Positions 18,039 through 27,036 of a stretch of 64,000 nt of DNA are shown here, in pieces. The first letter of the stretch is position 1. Each line of letters starts with the position of its first letter. Source of the stretch: Streptomyces parvulus (lineage in GTDB: Bacteria > Actinomycetota > Actinomycetes > Streptomycetales > Streptomycetaceae); assembly GCF_014648855.1 (NCBI RefSeq), contig NZ_BMRX01000001.1:496001-560000 (forward strand). The letters run 5' to 3'. The position numbers and the translations under genes were made by a program. The notes beneath the pieces are model-generated. The model was not told where the DNA came from and did no database searches. It saw nothing but the letters and a program-made list of their open reading frames with translations.

Positions 18039-18604
18039 TGTCCTGCCGGGATTCCTGGTGTCCGTGGGGTGCGAGCGGCCTCCTTCCGGAACTCTTGCGG
18101 AACAGCTAGATTGGCTTGAAACTGCCCCAGAGGACGGCTTGTTGCGGTCGACTGGGGGTGCTTCACGGAGCGTCACAGCGGTCGTGATGGGTACGTACTC
18201 GGAGAAGGCCGGGGGTGGTTGGGGGCCACCCGGAACCTGGCGACGGACCCGGGCGTCCTATCCACCGACGACCGTGCCCCATCCTCCCGTGGCGGAGGCG
18301 GAGAGAAATACGCGGAACGGCAAACGCCAGACTTCGCCACCCCCGCGCCACGCCCATGCTCTTGCCAGACGCAGTGTGGTCGGAACCGTCACGGACGCAG
18401 TCAATGCTCGACCCACAGGGGTTTCCCCTGCCTTCGGCAGTGGTGTTTCCCCGGCGGGGCGCCGCTCGGGGGAGCGCGCCCCGGTGCGGGAGGCGTCCAG
18501 CGGCACGGATGTGATGCGCCACCAGCTACGCACAGCGAATGCTCGACACATGGTGTGAGTGACCACGGTGTTGCCAGGCGTGCAACGGAAAGGAACGAGC
18601 GCTC
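18039..18604. other. Intergenic region without a convincing gene
   Basis: Several frames are open on both strands but their composition (Pro/Arg/Thr-rich, irregular third positions) does not look coding. The decamer AATGCTCGAC occurs twice, at 18403-18412 and 18538-18547. The promoters for the phosphatase side and for the prim-pol gene at 18605 must be here. Confidence 0.5.
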
Positions 18605-19270
18605 ATGCGCGAGATCCTCGGAAGGCGACGCAGGCTCCTGTCCCGGCACGACGGCGGGCGGCCTGAGCTGATCGGCGCGGCCCTGACCTACGCGACGCAA
18701 TGGCAGTGGCCCGTCCTCCCGGGCGTGGCGGCGGACCCGCAGGCGCGGTCCCGCTGCGGCTGCCCCGATCCCGAGTGCACGGTGCCGGGCGCGCATCCCT
18801 TCGACCCCGGTCTGCTGGCCGCCACCACCGATGCCCGCATGGTCCGCTGGTGGTGGTCCAACCGGCCCACCGCGCCGATCGTCCTGGCCACCGGGGGCGC
18901 CGCACCGTGCGCGGTCTCGCTGCCCGCCCTGCCGGCCGCGCACGCCCTGGCCGCGCTCGACCGCGCCGGTCTGCGGGTCGGCCCGGTCGTCGCCTCGCCC
19001 ACGCGCTGGTCGGTGCTGGTGCGGCCGTACTCCATGGAGCAGCTGGGCGAGCTGCTCTACGCCAAGGACTTCGTCCCCGGCTCCCTGCGCTTCCACGGCG
19101 AGGGCGGCTACCTCGCGCTGCCGCCGTCCGACACCGGCGGCGGCGCCGTCCGCTGGGAGCGGGCGCCGCTGCCCGGTTCCGCCTCGCCCTGGGTGCCCGA
19201 CGTGGAGGCCGTCGTGGACGCGGCCGTGGACGCCCTCACTCGTACGGGTGTGAGCGCGCCCGAGTTGTAG
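18605..19270 (+). CDS. Short bifunctional DNA primase/polymerase (prim-pol) domain protein
   Basis: 221 aa with AAAGGAACGAGC before the ATG. It has the N-terminal prim-pol signature layout: ALTYATQWQWPVLPG, a Cys cluster (CGCPDPEC) and ARMVRWWWSNRPTAPIV. There is no helicase domain, so it is the stand-alone short form common in Streptomyces. The canonical DxD metal residues are not obvious here (SLPALPAAH at the expected place), so catalytic activity is doubtful. It may act in repair or as a regulator. A second, more canonical prim-pol is at 26136-27011. Confidence 0.75.
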   Translation: MREILGRRRRLLSRHDGGRPELIGAALTYATQWQWPVLPGVAADPQARSRCGCPDPECTVPGAHPFDPGLLAATTDARMVRWWWSNRPTAPIVLATGGAAPCAVSLPALPAAHALAALDRAGLRVGPVVASPTRWSVLVRPYSMEQLGELLYAKDFVPGSLRFHGEGGYLALPPSDTGGGAVRWERAPLPGSASPWVPDVEAVVDAAVDALTRTGVSAPEL

Positions 19271-19325
19271 GGGCGCCCGGCGCGCACCGAGGGCGGGCCC
19301 GGTCTTCGTCGTTATCGTCCGGACC

Positions 19326-20102
19326 ATGCCGCTTCATGCTGGGGAGCACCGGGCCGTCGCGCCGAGCCGTCCCGGACCGCACCGCGCCGGACCGGACCGT
19401 GGTGGGCCCGGCCCTGGTGGGCCGGACCGCCGGCGGTTCCGTCTGTACGGGCTCGTCGCCGTCGTGGTCTGCGCGGTGGTGCTGCCGTTCGCCGTGGCGT
19501 CCGCCGGACCGTCGCGCGAGACCGGACCGGAGGCTCCCGCGGCCGTCCGGATCCTCGCGCCGGGCGGAGACGCCAAGGCGTCCGCCGACGGTGCCGACCT
19601 GGCTCCGGCGCCGTCCGGGACCGCTCCCGCCCGGTCGCCGCTGCCGCCCGGACCGGCCACGGCCGTGCGCTGCGGACCCGAACTCACCTCGCCCGAGGGC
19701 GTCGAGGCGCAGACCTGCGTCCTCGCCCAGGGGCCTGAGACGTGGGCGCGGACCTACTACCGCAACGCCACCGGTGACCGGCTCGAAGCCGTACTGAGCC
19801 TCATGGAGGCCGACGGGCGCAGCCTGCGCATGCGGTGCGCCGTGAGCGCCGAGGATGCGCCCGGCACCTGCGAGACACCGCGGCAGCGCACCCGGCACGG
19901 ATTGGCCGGATACACCGCCGTCGCGGAGTTCGCGGGCCGGGCCGGGTACGGGCCGCTGCTGCTGCGCACCGGCAGCAACCGGGATGCCGGACACGGCGAG
20001 GAGGGCGGGCCCGGGGCGGGAGCCGGGGGTGACGCGGATGGCGGATTCGTCGGCCGCGCCGATCGAGAGGGCAGCAACTCACCAGCGGAAACGGGGAGTT
20101 GA
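19326..20102 (+). CDS. Single-pass membrane or exported protein, unknown function
   Basis: 258 aa. An N-terminal cytoplasmic Pro/Gly/Arg-rich region ends in RRRFRLYG, followed by one hydrophobic helix (about residues 42-60), so the rest lies outside. The core contains two conserved-looking Cys pairs (VRCGPE ... QTCVLAQG and RMRCAV ... GTCETP) likely to be disulfides, followed by RHGLAGYTAVAEF. The last 50 residues are Gly/Asp-rich and disordered. No family recognised. It begins 55 bases after the prim-pol gene and ends before a terminator hairpin. Confidence 0.75.
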   Translation: MPLHAGEHRAVAPSRPGPHRAGPDRGGPGPGGPDRRRFRLYGLVAVVVCAVVLPFAVASAGPSRETGPEAPAAVRILAPGGDAKASADGADLAPAPSGTAPARSPLPPGPATAVRCGPELTSPEGVEAQTCVLAQGPETWARTYYRNATGDRLEAVLSLMEADGRSLRMRCAVSAEDAPGTCETPRQRTRHGLAGYTAVAEFAGRAGYGPLLLRTGSNRDAGHGEEGGPGAGAGGDADGGFVGRADREGSNSPAETGS

Positions 20103-20143
20103 CGGCCGGTCGCGGTGCGTGCGCGGCCGGGGGCATGGAAAGA

Positions 20144-20181
20144 CCCGGTTGCTGGCGACGGGGGATGCACCAGCAACCGGG
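20144..20181 (+). terminator. Terminator hairpin
   Basis: Perfect 12-bp arms (20144-20155 and 20170-20181) with a 14-base loop, 41 bases after the membrane protein stop. Confidence 0.75.
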
Positions 20182-20301
20182 CTACTCGAACGGTAACAAG
20201 AGATCGGCGGTTAGCAAATTCGATCTCCTGTTTTCCGGTCACCGATTGGCTTGTCCGCGCCGTGAGTTGTGATCGGAGTCACCCGCGGGGCGGCGGGTGC
20301 T

Positions 20302-20325
20302 CCGGCTGACCGGTCGGTCAGCCGG
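20302..20325 (-). terminator. Terminator hairpin, near-perfect palindrome
   Basis: Arms of 11 bp (20302-20312 and 20315-20325) around two bases GT, 23 bases beyond the stop of the minus-strand SEC-C gene. It could alternatively be a protein-binding palindrome. Confidence 0.65.
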
Positions 20326-20348
20326 GCCGGCCCGTGTCCCGCGGGGCG

Positions 20349-21338
20349 TCAGCTGAGCGTGACCTGTCGGTTGGTCAGGCCGCCCCGGGCCCGGCGCTCG
20401 TCGTGGGTGAGCGGCGCGTCGGAGGCCAGGGCCTCGGCGAGCCGCTCGCCGAACTCGGCGGCCGGCTTCTCGACGTCCTCCGCGGTGACCTCGCTCGGCA
20501 GGTCCCACACCGGAACGGTGAGCCCGTGGGCGCGGAAGGAACCGACGAGGCGCGTGCCCTCGCCGAGAGAGGACCGCCCGGCCGCGTGCAGCCGCGCCAG
20601 GGCGTCCAGGAGGCGCTCCTCCTCGTCCGGCATGACCCAGCGCAGGTGGTTCTTCTCCGGCGTCTCGCACCAGTAGGCGGCGTCCACGCTCCGCAGGCGC
20701 ACGGTCGGGATGGCCGCGGCGTTGGCCCGCTCCAGGGAGGCGGTCACCTCCGGCGTGGCGTTCTCCGGGTCCGGCACCCAGAACTCGAAGCCCGCGTGCA
20801 CCTGCGGCTCGAACGCGGCCTCGGGTGCCAGCAGGTCCTGCAGCCGGGGACCCTCGGCCGGCGCGCGGCGCCCCTGCACCGGGGTACCGGGCGCGGCGGT
20901 GAGCGCCTGCTGGAGGGTGTCGGCGAGGTCGCGGCTGATGTCGCCGGACGCCGTGTCGTTCTGCAGGCCGAGGAGGACCGAGCCGTCGTCGCGGCGCAGG
21001 GCGGGCCAGGCCATCGGCAGCACGGTGGCCAGGGTGACGGAGGGGACGCCCTCCGGCAGGCCGTTCCGCAGGGTCAGCTCCACCGTCGCCGCCGGCACCA
21101 GCTCGCGCAGCGCCACCCAGTCGCACTCGCCGGCCAGCCCCTCGAAGGGACGGTGGACCAGCTCGGTCGTGGCCTGCGCGGCGGCCCGGCCGTGGCACGC
21201 CTTGTACCGGCGGCCGCTGCCGCAGGGGCAGGGTTCGCGGGCGCCGACGACCGGGATCTGCCCGTCGGCACCCGCGGCGCGGGCTCCGCCGCCGGGCTGC
21301 GGGCGCTTGGCCTTCGTCTGGGGTCGCTTCTTGGCCAT
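20349..21338 (-). CDS. SEC-C motif protein, DUF5926-like
   Basis: 329 aa, cytoplasmic. A basic N-terminus (MAKKRPQTKAKRPQ) is followed by the zinc-binding SEC-C motif EPCPCGSGRRYKACHG near residues 40-55, the same motif as the SecA C-terminus. The remaining 270 residues form a mixed alpha/beta region I recognise only as an actinobacterial conserved family. ATG 21338 is used; nine upstream codons are open but less likely. The function is unknown; zinc and perhaps RNA or SecB-like binding are inferences. Confidence 0.85.
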   Translation of the reverse strand: MAKKRPQTKAKRPQPGGGARAAGADGQIPVVGAREPCPCGSGRRYKACHGRAAAQATTELVHRPFEGLAGECDWVALRELVPAATVELTLRNGLPEGVPSVTLATVLPMAWPALRRDDGSVLLGLQNDTASGDISRDLADTLQQALTAAPGTPVQGRRAPAEGPRLQDLLAPEAAFEPQVHAGFEFWVPDPENATPEVTASLERANAAAIPTVRLRSVDAAYWCETPEKNHLRWVMPDEEERLLDALARLHAAGRSSLGEGTRLVGSFRAHGLTVPVWDLPSEVTAEDVEKPAAEFGERLAEALASDAPLTHDERRARGGLTNRQVTLS

Positions 21339-21531
21339 CGTGGGTGTCTCCCGGTAGCGGCTCATCTAGTACGGCGCGAGCCTAGCCGTTCGCGCCGATG
21401 CCGACGGGATCCTGTGGACAACGGCCGGGCCGCCGACGGCGGATGGAGGCCGACGGCGGTTGGCGGGCGACGGCGGACGGTGGGCGACGGCGGACGGCGG
21501 GCGGCGAACCCTCGCACGGTCGCCGGCCGGC

Positions 21532-22170
21532 TCAGCCCGCTTCGTCGACGACGTCCGCGAAGTCCAGCCCGGGGATCTCGGAGACGGCCGGCGCCGAGAT
21601 GCGGGTGGCGAAGTCGTCGCGCCGGTGCCCGGCGTCCGGGTCGTGCACGTCGTCGTGGACGACGACCCAGACCGTGACCTCACCGCGCGCGTCGTCCCGT
21701 ACACCCCAGTCGTCGGCGAGCGCGGTGATGATGTTCAGCCCGCGGCCGCCGTGCGCCGTGACCGACGGGGTCGCCGGGGTGGGGCGGGTCGGCCCGCCGC
21801 CGTCCGTGACCTCCACGACGAGCCGGCCGGCCGGATCGACCCGCCAGGCCGCACGCACGTCGCCGTCCCCGGCCAGCGCGTCGCCCAGGGGGCGGCCGTG
21901 CTTGCACGCGTTGCTCAAGAGTTCGGAAAGGACCAGAACTGCGTCGTCGATGACCGGTTCCGCCACACCGCCGCCGCGCAACTGCTCGCGCATGCGGTGC
22001 CTCGCTCGCCCCACGCCCGCAGGGCCATGGGGAACGGCCATGCTCGACGACGTGGGCACTTCCTGTGCCACCACCAACGCCACCCCCGAGACCTCCTTCG
22101 CCCCACGCCACGGTGTGGATGCCCCTCCGGCCTGAACCGGAAACCGGACCGTCGCCGCCCAGTGACGCAT
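21532..22170 (-). CDS. RsbW-like ATP-binding protein
   Basis: 212 aa with one HATPase_c domain. The N box is LLSNACKHGRPLG, the G1 box is VTDGGGPTRP and the G2 box is HGGRGLNIITALADDWG. The N-terminal 65 residues are variable. ATG 22170 (MRHWAATVRFPVQ) is chosen because the frame upstream overlaps the next gene. The C-terminal 40 residues after the ATPase are Asp-rich. It probably controls an unidentified sigma factor or STAS protein. It is 139 bases after the phosphodiesterase start of the same strand run. Confidence 0.85.
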   Translation of the reverse strand: MRHWAATVRFPVQAGGASTPWRGAKEVSGVALVVAQEVPTSSSMAVPHGPAGVGRARHRMREQLRGGGVAEPVIDDAVLVLSELLSNACKHGRPLGDALAGDGDVRAAWRVDPAGRLVVEVTDGGGPTRPTPATPSVTAHGGRGLNIITALADDWGVRDDARGEVTVWVVVHDDVHDPDAGHRRDDFATRISAPAVSEIPGLDFADVVDEAG

Positions 22171-22309
22171 TCGACACGGTCGAACACGCAGCGAACGCGC
22201 CGGAGCACTCCCCGTAGTCACGTGGCTGGATTTCGTCGGTGTGGCCGAGACCGGAGAATGCGGCAGACGGGCCGCCGGGTCAAGGCCTGCGGACGAATCG
22301 CCTTGCCTG

Positions 22310-23137
22310 TCAGCGCCCGAGGTGGTCCAGCACCGCACGCGGCCGGTTGGTGATGACGGCGTCCACGCCCAGGTCGGCGCAGAGATCCACGTCGTCGGTG
22401 TCGTTCACGGTCCAGACGTGCACCTGGTGACCGGCGCGCTTCAGCCGCTCGATGTAGGCGGGGTGGTTGCGCACGATCCGGATCGAGGGGCCCGCGATCC
22501 GGACACCCGCGGGCAGCCGCCCGTCGCGCAGCCGGGGTGAGACGAACTGCATCAGGTACACCGTCGGGAGCGTCGGCGAGGCGGCCCGCACCCGGTGCAG
22601 CGAGCGGGCCGAGAAGCTCATCACACGCACCGGGGACTCGGCGGCCGAGGCCGGGGCGTCGAGCCCGAACCGCTTGAGGAGCAGCAGCAGCCGCTCCTCC
22701 ACCTGCCCCGCCCAGCGGGTGGGGTGCTTGGTCTCGATCGCCAGCTCCACCCGCCGTCCGGCGTCGGCCACCAGCTGGAGCAGCCGTTCCAGGGTCAGGA
22801 CGGAGGTCTCCTCCCGGTCCTCGGGCCGGTGCTCCCAGTCCGGCTGCTCGTCGCGGGTACGCCAGAACTCGCGGGTCCGGCGGGCTCCGAAGTCCAGCTC
22901 GGCCAGGTCGGCCAGCTCCAGGGCGGACACCGCGCCCCGGCCGTTCGACGTGCGGTTGACCCGCCAGTCGTGCACGCAGACGAGGTGACCGTCCGCCGTC
23001 AGGCGCACGTCGCACTCCAGGGCGTCCGCCCCGTCCTCGATCGCCTTCCGGTACGCGGCCAGGGTGTGCTCGGGGGCCTCCTCGGAGGCTCCGCGGTGGG
23101 CGACGACCTGGATCCGGTGCTGCCGTGCGTGGGTCAC
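22310..23137 (-). CDS. Glycerophosphodiester phosphodiesterase
   Basis: 275 aa TIM-barrel enzyme that splits glycerophosphodiesters to glycerol 3-phosphate and an alcohol. Catalytic and metal residues are visible: AHRGASEEAPEHT (His and Glu), LECDVRLTADGHLVCVHD (Glu, Asp, His) and LAIETKHP (Glu). No signal peptide, so it is intracellular, the GlpQ2/UgpQ type. The start is GTG 23137 (VTHARQHRIQ). It has no obvious operon partner except the downstream ATPase gene. Confidence 0.93.
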   Translation of the reverse strand: MTHARQHRIQVVAHRGASEEAPEHTLAAYRKAIEDGADALECDVRLTADGHLVCVHDWRVNRTSNGRGAVSALELADLAELDFGARRTREFWRTRDEQPDWEHRPEDREETSVLTLERLLQLVADAGRRVELAIETKHPTRWAGQVEERLLLLLKRFGLDAPASAAESPVRVMSFSARSLHRVRAASPTLPTVYLMQFVSPRLRDGRLPAGVRIAGPSIRIVRNHPAYIERLKRAGHQVHVWTVNDTDDVDLCADLGVDAVITNRPRAVLDHLGR

Positions 23138-23400
23138 CGCGTCATGGTGCCACCGCGCGCGGGTAGACGTGCCATCGGGTCGCTTCGTCCATGCGTCCGT
23201 TTAGTCTTGGACATCCCATGTAAGGAACGGTCCGGGACCCACAGCAACCGCTTATGGTGCCCTGACGGCCCGTGGGAAAAGCTGATGGCATACAAACAGG
23301 CCAGCACACCCGCATCGCGCCGGACCGTGGACCACCGCGTGAGCGCGGCTGAGCGCGATCCGGGTGACCGACACACCGCCGTGGAACGAGGAGAGAAGCT

Positions 23401-24891
23401 GTGAGCACCGAGAACGAGGGCACCGCGGTACCCCCGGCCCCGTCCGCACCACCCGTGCCGGTGGACGCTCCCGCTGCCTCCGCCCAGCCGCCCGCGCCGC
23501 ACCAGCCCCCCGCGCAGCAGGCCTCGGCCCCCACCCCGCAGGACCCGGCCGCCACACCGCCCGCCCCGACGCCGACCGGGGCACCGCCCCACGGCCACAC
23601 GCCCCCCGACGCCTCCTGGCCTCCGCCCCCGCCGCCCGGTACACCGGCGTACGGAGGCGGCGGCAGCGGTGCCGGTGCCGGCGGCGGTGGCGGCTTCGGC
23701 GAAGGCCCCGGCGGCGGGGCGGGAGGCGGCGGCTGGGGTGCCTCGTACCAGCAGCCCCCCGCGTCCGGTTCGGGCCGCGGACGCGGCGGTGTGCTCGCCG
23801 GGGTCCTGATCGCGGCGCTGGTCGCGGGTGGTCTGGGCGGCGGTCTCGGCTACACCCTGGCCAAGAACAACGACGGCGGCGGCTCCACCACGGTCTCCGC
23901 CTCCGACACCGGCGGCTCCGTCAAGCGCGAGGCGGGCACGGTGGCCGGCGTGGCGGGCAAGGCGCTGCCCAGCACGGTCACCATCCAGGCCGAGGGGAGC
24001 AACGGCGAGGGCGGCACCGGCACCGGCTTCGTCTTCGACAAGGAAGGCCACATCGTCACCAACAACCATGTGGTGGCGGAGGCGGTGGACGGCGGCAAGC
24101 TCAGCGCGGTCTTCCCCGACGGCAAGAAGTACGACGCCGAGGTGGTCGGCAACGCGCAGGGCTACGACGTCGCGGTCATCAAGCTGGAGAACGCCCCGTC
24201 CGACCTGAACCCGCTCCCCCTCGGCGACTCGGACAAGGTGGCCGTGGGCGACTCCACGATCGCCATCGGCGCCCCCTTCGGCCTGTCCAACACCGTCACC
24301 ACGGGCATCATCAGCGCCAAGAACCGTCCCGTGGCCTCCAGCGACGGCGCCGCGGACAGCAAGGCGTCCTACATGAGCGCCCTCCAGACCGACGCGTCGA
24401 TCAACCCGGGCAACTCCGGCGGCCCGCTGCTCGACGCCCAGGGCAACGTCATCGGCATCAACTCCGCGATCCAGTCCACGAGCAACGGCGGCTTCGGCAC
24501 CGGCCAGTCCGGATCCATCGGCCTGGGCTTCGCGATCCCGGTCAACCAGGCGAAGTTCGTCGCCCAGCAGCTGATCAAGTCGGGCAAGCCGGTCTACGCG
24601 AAGATCGGCGCCTCGGTCTCCCTGGAGGAGACGACGAACGGCGCGAAGCTCACCGAGCAGGGCGTGGGCGGCTCCGCCCCCGTCGAGAAGGGCGGCCCCG
24701 CGGCCGACGCCGGCCTCAAGCCCGGCGACGTGATCACCAAGCTGGACGACCGGGTGATCGACAGCGGCCCGACCCTGATCGGCGAGATCTGGACCCACAA
24801 GCCCGGCGACAAGGTCACGGTCACCTACGAACGCGACGGCAAGCAGCGCACCACCGAAGTCACCCTCGGCTCCAAGCTGGGCGACGACTGA
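23401..24891 (+). CDS. HtrA-like membrane-anchored serine protease with PDZ domain
   Basis: 496 aa. A long Pro/Gly/Ala-rich cytoplasmic N-terminus (1-125) precedes one membrane helix (about 130-153). The trypsin-like domain has the triad His in TNNHVV (about 223), Asp in YDVAVI (about 257) and Ser in NPGNSGGP (about 339). A PDZ domain occupies about 405-490. It degrades or refolds damaged exported proteins. GTG 23401 follows GGAGAGAAGCT. The 263-base upstream gap probably holds its stress-regulated promoter, but I see no clear operator. Confidence 0.93.
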   Translation: MSTENEGTAVPPAPSAPPVPVDAPAASAQPPAPHQPPAQQASAPTPQDPAATPPAPTPTGAPPHGHTPPDASWPPPPPPGTPAYGGGGSGAGAGGGGGFGEGPGGGAGGGGWGASYQQPPASGSGRGRGGVLAGVLIAALVAGGLGGGLGYTLAKNNDGGGSTTVSASDTGGSVKREAGTVAGVAGKALPSTVTIQAEGSNGEGGTGTGFVFDKEGHIVTNNHVVAEAVDGGKLSAVFPDGKKYDAEVVGNAQGYDVAVIKLENAPSDLNPLPLGDSDKVAVGDSTIAIGAPFGLSNTVTTGIISAKNRPVASSDGAADSKASYMSALQTDASINPGNSGGPLLDAQGNVIGINSAIQSTSNGGFGTGQSGSIGLGFAIPVNQAKFVAQQLIKSGKPVYAKIGASVSLEETTNGAKLTEQGVGGSAPVEKGGPAADAGLKPGDVITKLDDRVIDSGPTLIGEIWTHKPGDKVTVTYERDGKQRTTEVTLGSKLGDD

Positions 24892-24951
24892 CCCACACCC
24901 CCACACCGACCCGCTACCCTGGTCCCGCGCCACAGATCACGACCGGCGCGG

Positions 24952-25038
24952 GGTGGGTTGCCCGAGCGGCCTAAGGGAACGGTCTTGAAAACCGTCGTGG
25001 CAGCGATGTCACCGTGGGTTCAAATCCCACACCCACCG
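24952..25038 (+). tRNA. tRNA-Ser (anticodon UGA)
   Basis: 87 nt with acceptor GGTGGGT/ACCCACC, anticodon stem ACGGT/ACCGT around loop CTTGAAA (anticodon TGA), a long variable arm and T arm GTGGG-TTCAAAT-CCCAC. CCA is not encoded. It is 60 bases after the protease gene. Confidence 0.96.
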
Positions 25039-25051
25039 CAGTGAGTTACGG

Positions 25052-25078
25052 CCCCTGACCAGGTTCTACGGTCGGGGG
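25052..25078. terminator. Terminator hairpin after tRNA-Ser(UGA)
   Basis: 9-bp arms (25052-25060 and 25070-25078) with one G-U pair; it also overlaps the end of the convergent minus-strand gene. Confidence 0.6.
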
Positions 25079-25596
25079 TCGTCCTCGTGGAGGGCTGAGC
25101 CGTCGTCGGGTGGCCGAGGGGCGGTTCGGTGGGCGGTGCGGCGGCGTTGGCGGGCCGTCGTCGTGAACCATCCGGCGGACATTGCCGTGCCCGCGATGCC
25201 GGCCGCGGTCAGGAGGCCCAGGGCCGGGATCACGTCGTCGCCCGTCGGGTACTTCTGGCCGCACAGTCGGACGGTTCCTGGGTCCGTGGCGGCGGTTTCC
25301 AGGCAGACCGCGGTGCCCCGCTCGGGGGGTTCGGGGCCTGCGTTTCCTGCTACGGGAAGGTCGTCCGTGGTGAAGCGGTGGCCGTCGACGCGGTAGGACA
25401 CGTGGACCTTGGTCCCGCCCTTGACCTGCACCACCCTGTCGACGACTCCGCGGATGCGTAAAGGAGACGCGTCGATCCGTCTGGCGTCCGCCATCTGTAC
25501 GGCGACCGTGCAGCCTGCGGCCGATGCGACCACGAGGCACACCGCTGCCACGGCGACCGGTCCCCATTTGTCCCGTCCCCGGGTCCCCCGCCCCAT
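25066..25596 (-). CDS. Membrane protein, DUF3592-like, unknown function
   Basis: 176 aa with two hydrophobic segments (about residues 12-32 and 125-145) and an external loop of about 90 residues between them. The loop carries VDRVVQVKGGTKVHVSYRVD and DLPVAGNAG, resembling DUF3592 or similar extracytoplasmic beta domains, and two Cys (VCLETA, RLCGQK). The C-terminus is basic, then acidic. It ends opposite the tRNA gene. The function is unknown. Confidence 0.75.
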   Translation of the reverse strand: MGRGTRGRDKWGPVAVAAVCLVVASAAGCTVAVQMADARRIDASPLRIRGVVDRVVQVKGGTKVHVSYRVDGHRFTTDDLPVAGNAGPEPPERGTAVCLETAATDPGTVRLCGQKYPTGDDVIPALGLLTAAGIAGTAMSAGWFTTTARQRRRTAHRTAPRPPDDGSALHEDDPRP

Positions 25597-25600
25597 GGCG

Positions 25601-26065
25601 TCAGTCTCCCACCTCGACGTCCCGGGCCAGCCCGGCCCAGTCGAGGTGGTGCAGGGCCGGGGGTGGGGTGTCGGGGTCCGGGAGGGGCGGGGTGGGCTGG
25701 AACCAGATGACCGTGAGGGTGGAGTGGTAGCGGAGGGGGTCCCGGGACGGGTTCAGGGGCCGGGAGGAGAGGCGGGCCGCGCAGGCCACGCGGGGGAGGA
25801 TCTCGACGGGGCCCTGGGCGCCCGCGTACTGGTCGGGGTAGTCGCGGGGCGGCGGGACCAGGTGGACGGGGGTCGCGGGGGACATGCGCTCGGCGGTGTG
25901 CCGGAGGGTCCGGATGCGGAGGTCGTTGACGGGGCGGCACGGGTAGCCGTCCAGCCGGGTGCCGTAGGTGGGGGTGAGGTGCAGTTCGGCCAGGTCGACG
26001 GTGCGGCCGCAGGTCAGGACGACTCTGGCCAGGGACATGGCCGGCACTCCGGGGCGGTTGTGCAT
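25601..26065 (-). CDS. Conserved hypothetical protein
   Basis: 154 aa from the first codon; an internal ATG at 26038 (MSLARVVLTCGRT) has GGAG about nine bases upstream and may be the real start. No signal peptide or helix. The sequence LHLTPTYGTRLDGYP and VHLVPPPRDYP, with AARLSSRPLNPSRD and LTVIWFQPTPPLPD, suggests an all-beta, proline-rich protein of unknown family. It lies 4 bases upstream of the DUF3592-like gene, so the two are co-transcribed, and downstream of the prim-pol gene. Confidence 0.65.
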   Translation of the reverse strand: MHNRPGVPAMSLARVVLTCGRTVDLAELHLTPTYGTRLDGYPCRPVNDLRIRTLRHTAERMSPATPVHLVPPPRDYPDQYAGAQGPVEILPRVACAARLSSRPLNPSRDPLRYHSTLTVIWFQPTPPLPDPDTPPPALHHLDWAGLARDVEVGD

Positions 26066-26135
26066 CGGGGTCTTTCGGTTCGTGCCGGGTGGGGCGGTGG
26101 GGACGGCCGGTGGGGTGGCGGGGGCGGGCGGTGGG

Positions 26136-27011
26136 TCAGGGGTGGTGGCCGGTCATGCGGGCCGCCGAGGCGATGGTCGTGCGGGCCTCGCGTTCGGTGA
26201 GGCCGGTTGCCCGGGCGGCGTCCAGGAGGGGGTCGAGGAGGGCCGGGCCGATGCCGTTCTCGTAGGCGCGGCAGGCCGCCCAGAAGAGGCGGGTGTTGCG
26301 CTGGCCCTCGTGGGCGGCGAGGACGAAGTGGACGAGGCCGCGGCCGTCGTGGGCGTCGGGGGTGCCGTGCGGGGCGCGGGGGGAGCGGGGCGGGGGGAGC
26401 AGGAGGCGCAGGAATGCGGGTGGGCAGGGGGCGGGCGGCAGGTGGGACGTGCCGGGCGCGGTCGTGTAGACGCCGTGGCGGGTGCGGGAGCCGGGGCCGA
26501 CCAGGTAGCCGCCGGCGCCCCGGATGTCGATGCCCGGCGCGAGGCGGCCCGCGGAGTTGGGGACCACGGCCTCGGGCGGGCCGGTGAGCCAGAGGTGGCG
26601 GCCTCCGCTGGGGGTCAGGACGACGACCGTGGGCGGGATCGTGAACAGGTGGCGCAGGGCCAGTTCGCGCAGGGCGGCCGAGGAGTCGGTCTCCGACTTG
26701 GTGTCCAGGTCGACGCCGACGAGGTGGTGCGGGGCCAGGCCGCAGGCGATGCCGTAGCCCGTGGCCCAGGGTGCGGCGGCGAACAGCTCGCGGATGCGGG
26801 CCGGGTCGGTGGAGGCGTCGTGGACGCCGTGCCCGAAGCGGCCGCACTCGCCGTGGCAGGAGGACTGGTCCGGCGCCGGGCCGGCGCGGTGCGGGGAGCG
26901 CAGGGCCGGGAGCTTCGTCCGGGACAGGGGGATCACGGCCAGTCCGCGTTCCGCGGCTGACAGGGCGTGTGCGAGGGCCAGCGTCGTGGCCTGCCGGTCG
27001 GTGGTGGCCAT
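26136..27011 (-). CDS. Bifunctional DNA primase/polymerase (prim-pol)
   Basis: 291 aa. An N-terminal prim-pol domain (about residues 10-190) shows ALAHALSAAERGLAVIPLS, a Cys/His pair region (SSCHGECGRFGHGVHDA), the metal motif VGVDLDTKS, TPSGGRHLW and GIDIRGAGGYLVGPGS, all hallmarks of replication prim-pol enzymes of plasmids and phages. The C-terminal 90 residues (RNTRLFWAACRAYENG, TEREARTTIASAARMTG) are the usual alpha-helical extension. No helicase is fused. ATG 27011. A near-consensus LexA site lies 12-25 bases upstream of the start codon, suggesting SOS control. Confidence 0.88.
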   Translation of the reverse strand: MATTDRQATTLALAHALSAAERGLAVIPLSRTKLPALRSPHRAGPAPDQSSCHGECGRFGHGVHDASTDPARIRELFAAAPWATGYGIACGLAPHHLVGVDLDTKSETDSSAALRELALRHLFTIPPTVVVLTPSGGRHLWLTGPPEAVVPNSAGRLAPGIDIRGAGGYLVGPGSRTRHGVYTTAPGTSHLPPAPCPPAFLRLLLPPPRSPRAPHGTPDAHDGRGLVHFVLAAHEGQRNTRLFWAACRAYENGIGPALLDPLLDAARATGLTEREARTTIASAARMTGHHP

Positions 27012-27022
27012 GCATCCATGGT

Positions 27023-27036
27023 CGTACGTATGTTCG
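27023..27036. promoter_or_regulatory. SOS-box-like (LexA) site upstream of prim-pol
   Basis: CGTACGTATGTTCG differs at one base from the actinobacterial SOS palindrome CGAAC-N4-GTTCG. The half-site nearer the promoter is perfect. It lies 12-25 bases before the prim-pol ATG on the minus strand, where LexA would block transcription. Confidence 0.5.

Noticed and set aside
18184-18558. A plus-strand hypothetical protein of about 124 aa upstream of the short prim-pol
   Set aside because: No ribosome binding site; Pro/Arg/Thr-rich with no clear third-position GC bias, so it was left as intergenic.
24952-25038. Integration site of a genomic island at tRNA-Ser(UGA)
   Set aside because: No integrase gene, direct repeat of the tRNA 3' end or composition change was found next to it in this window.
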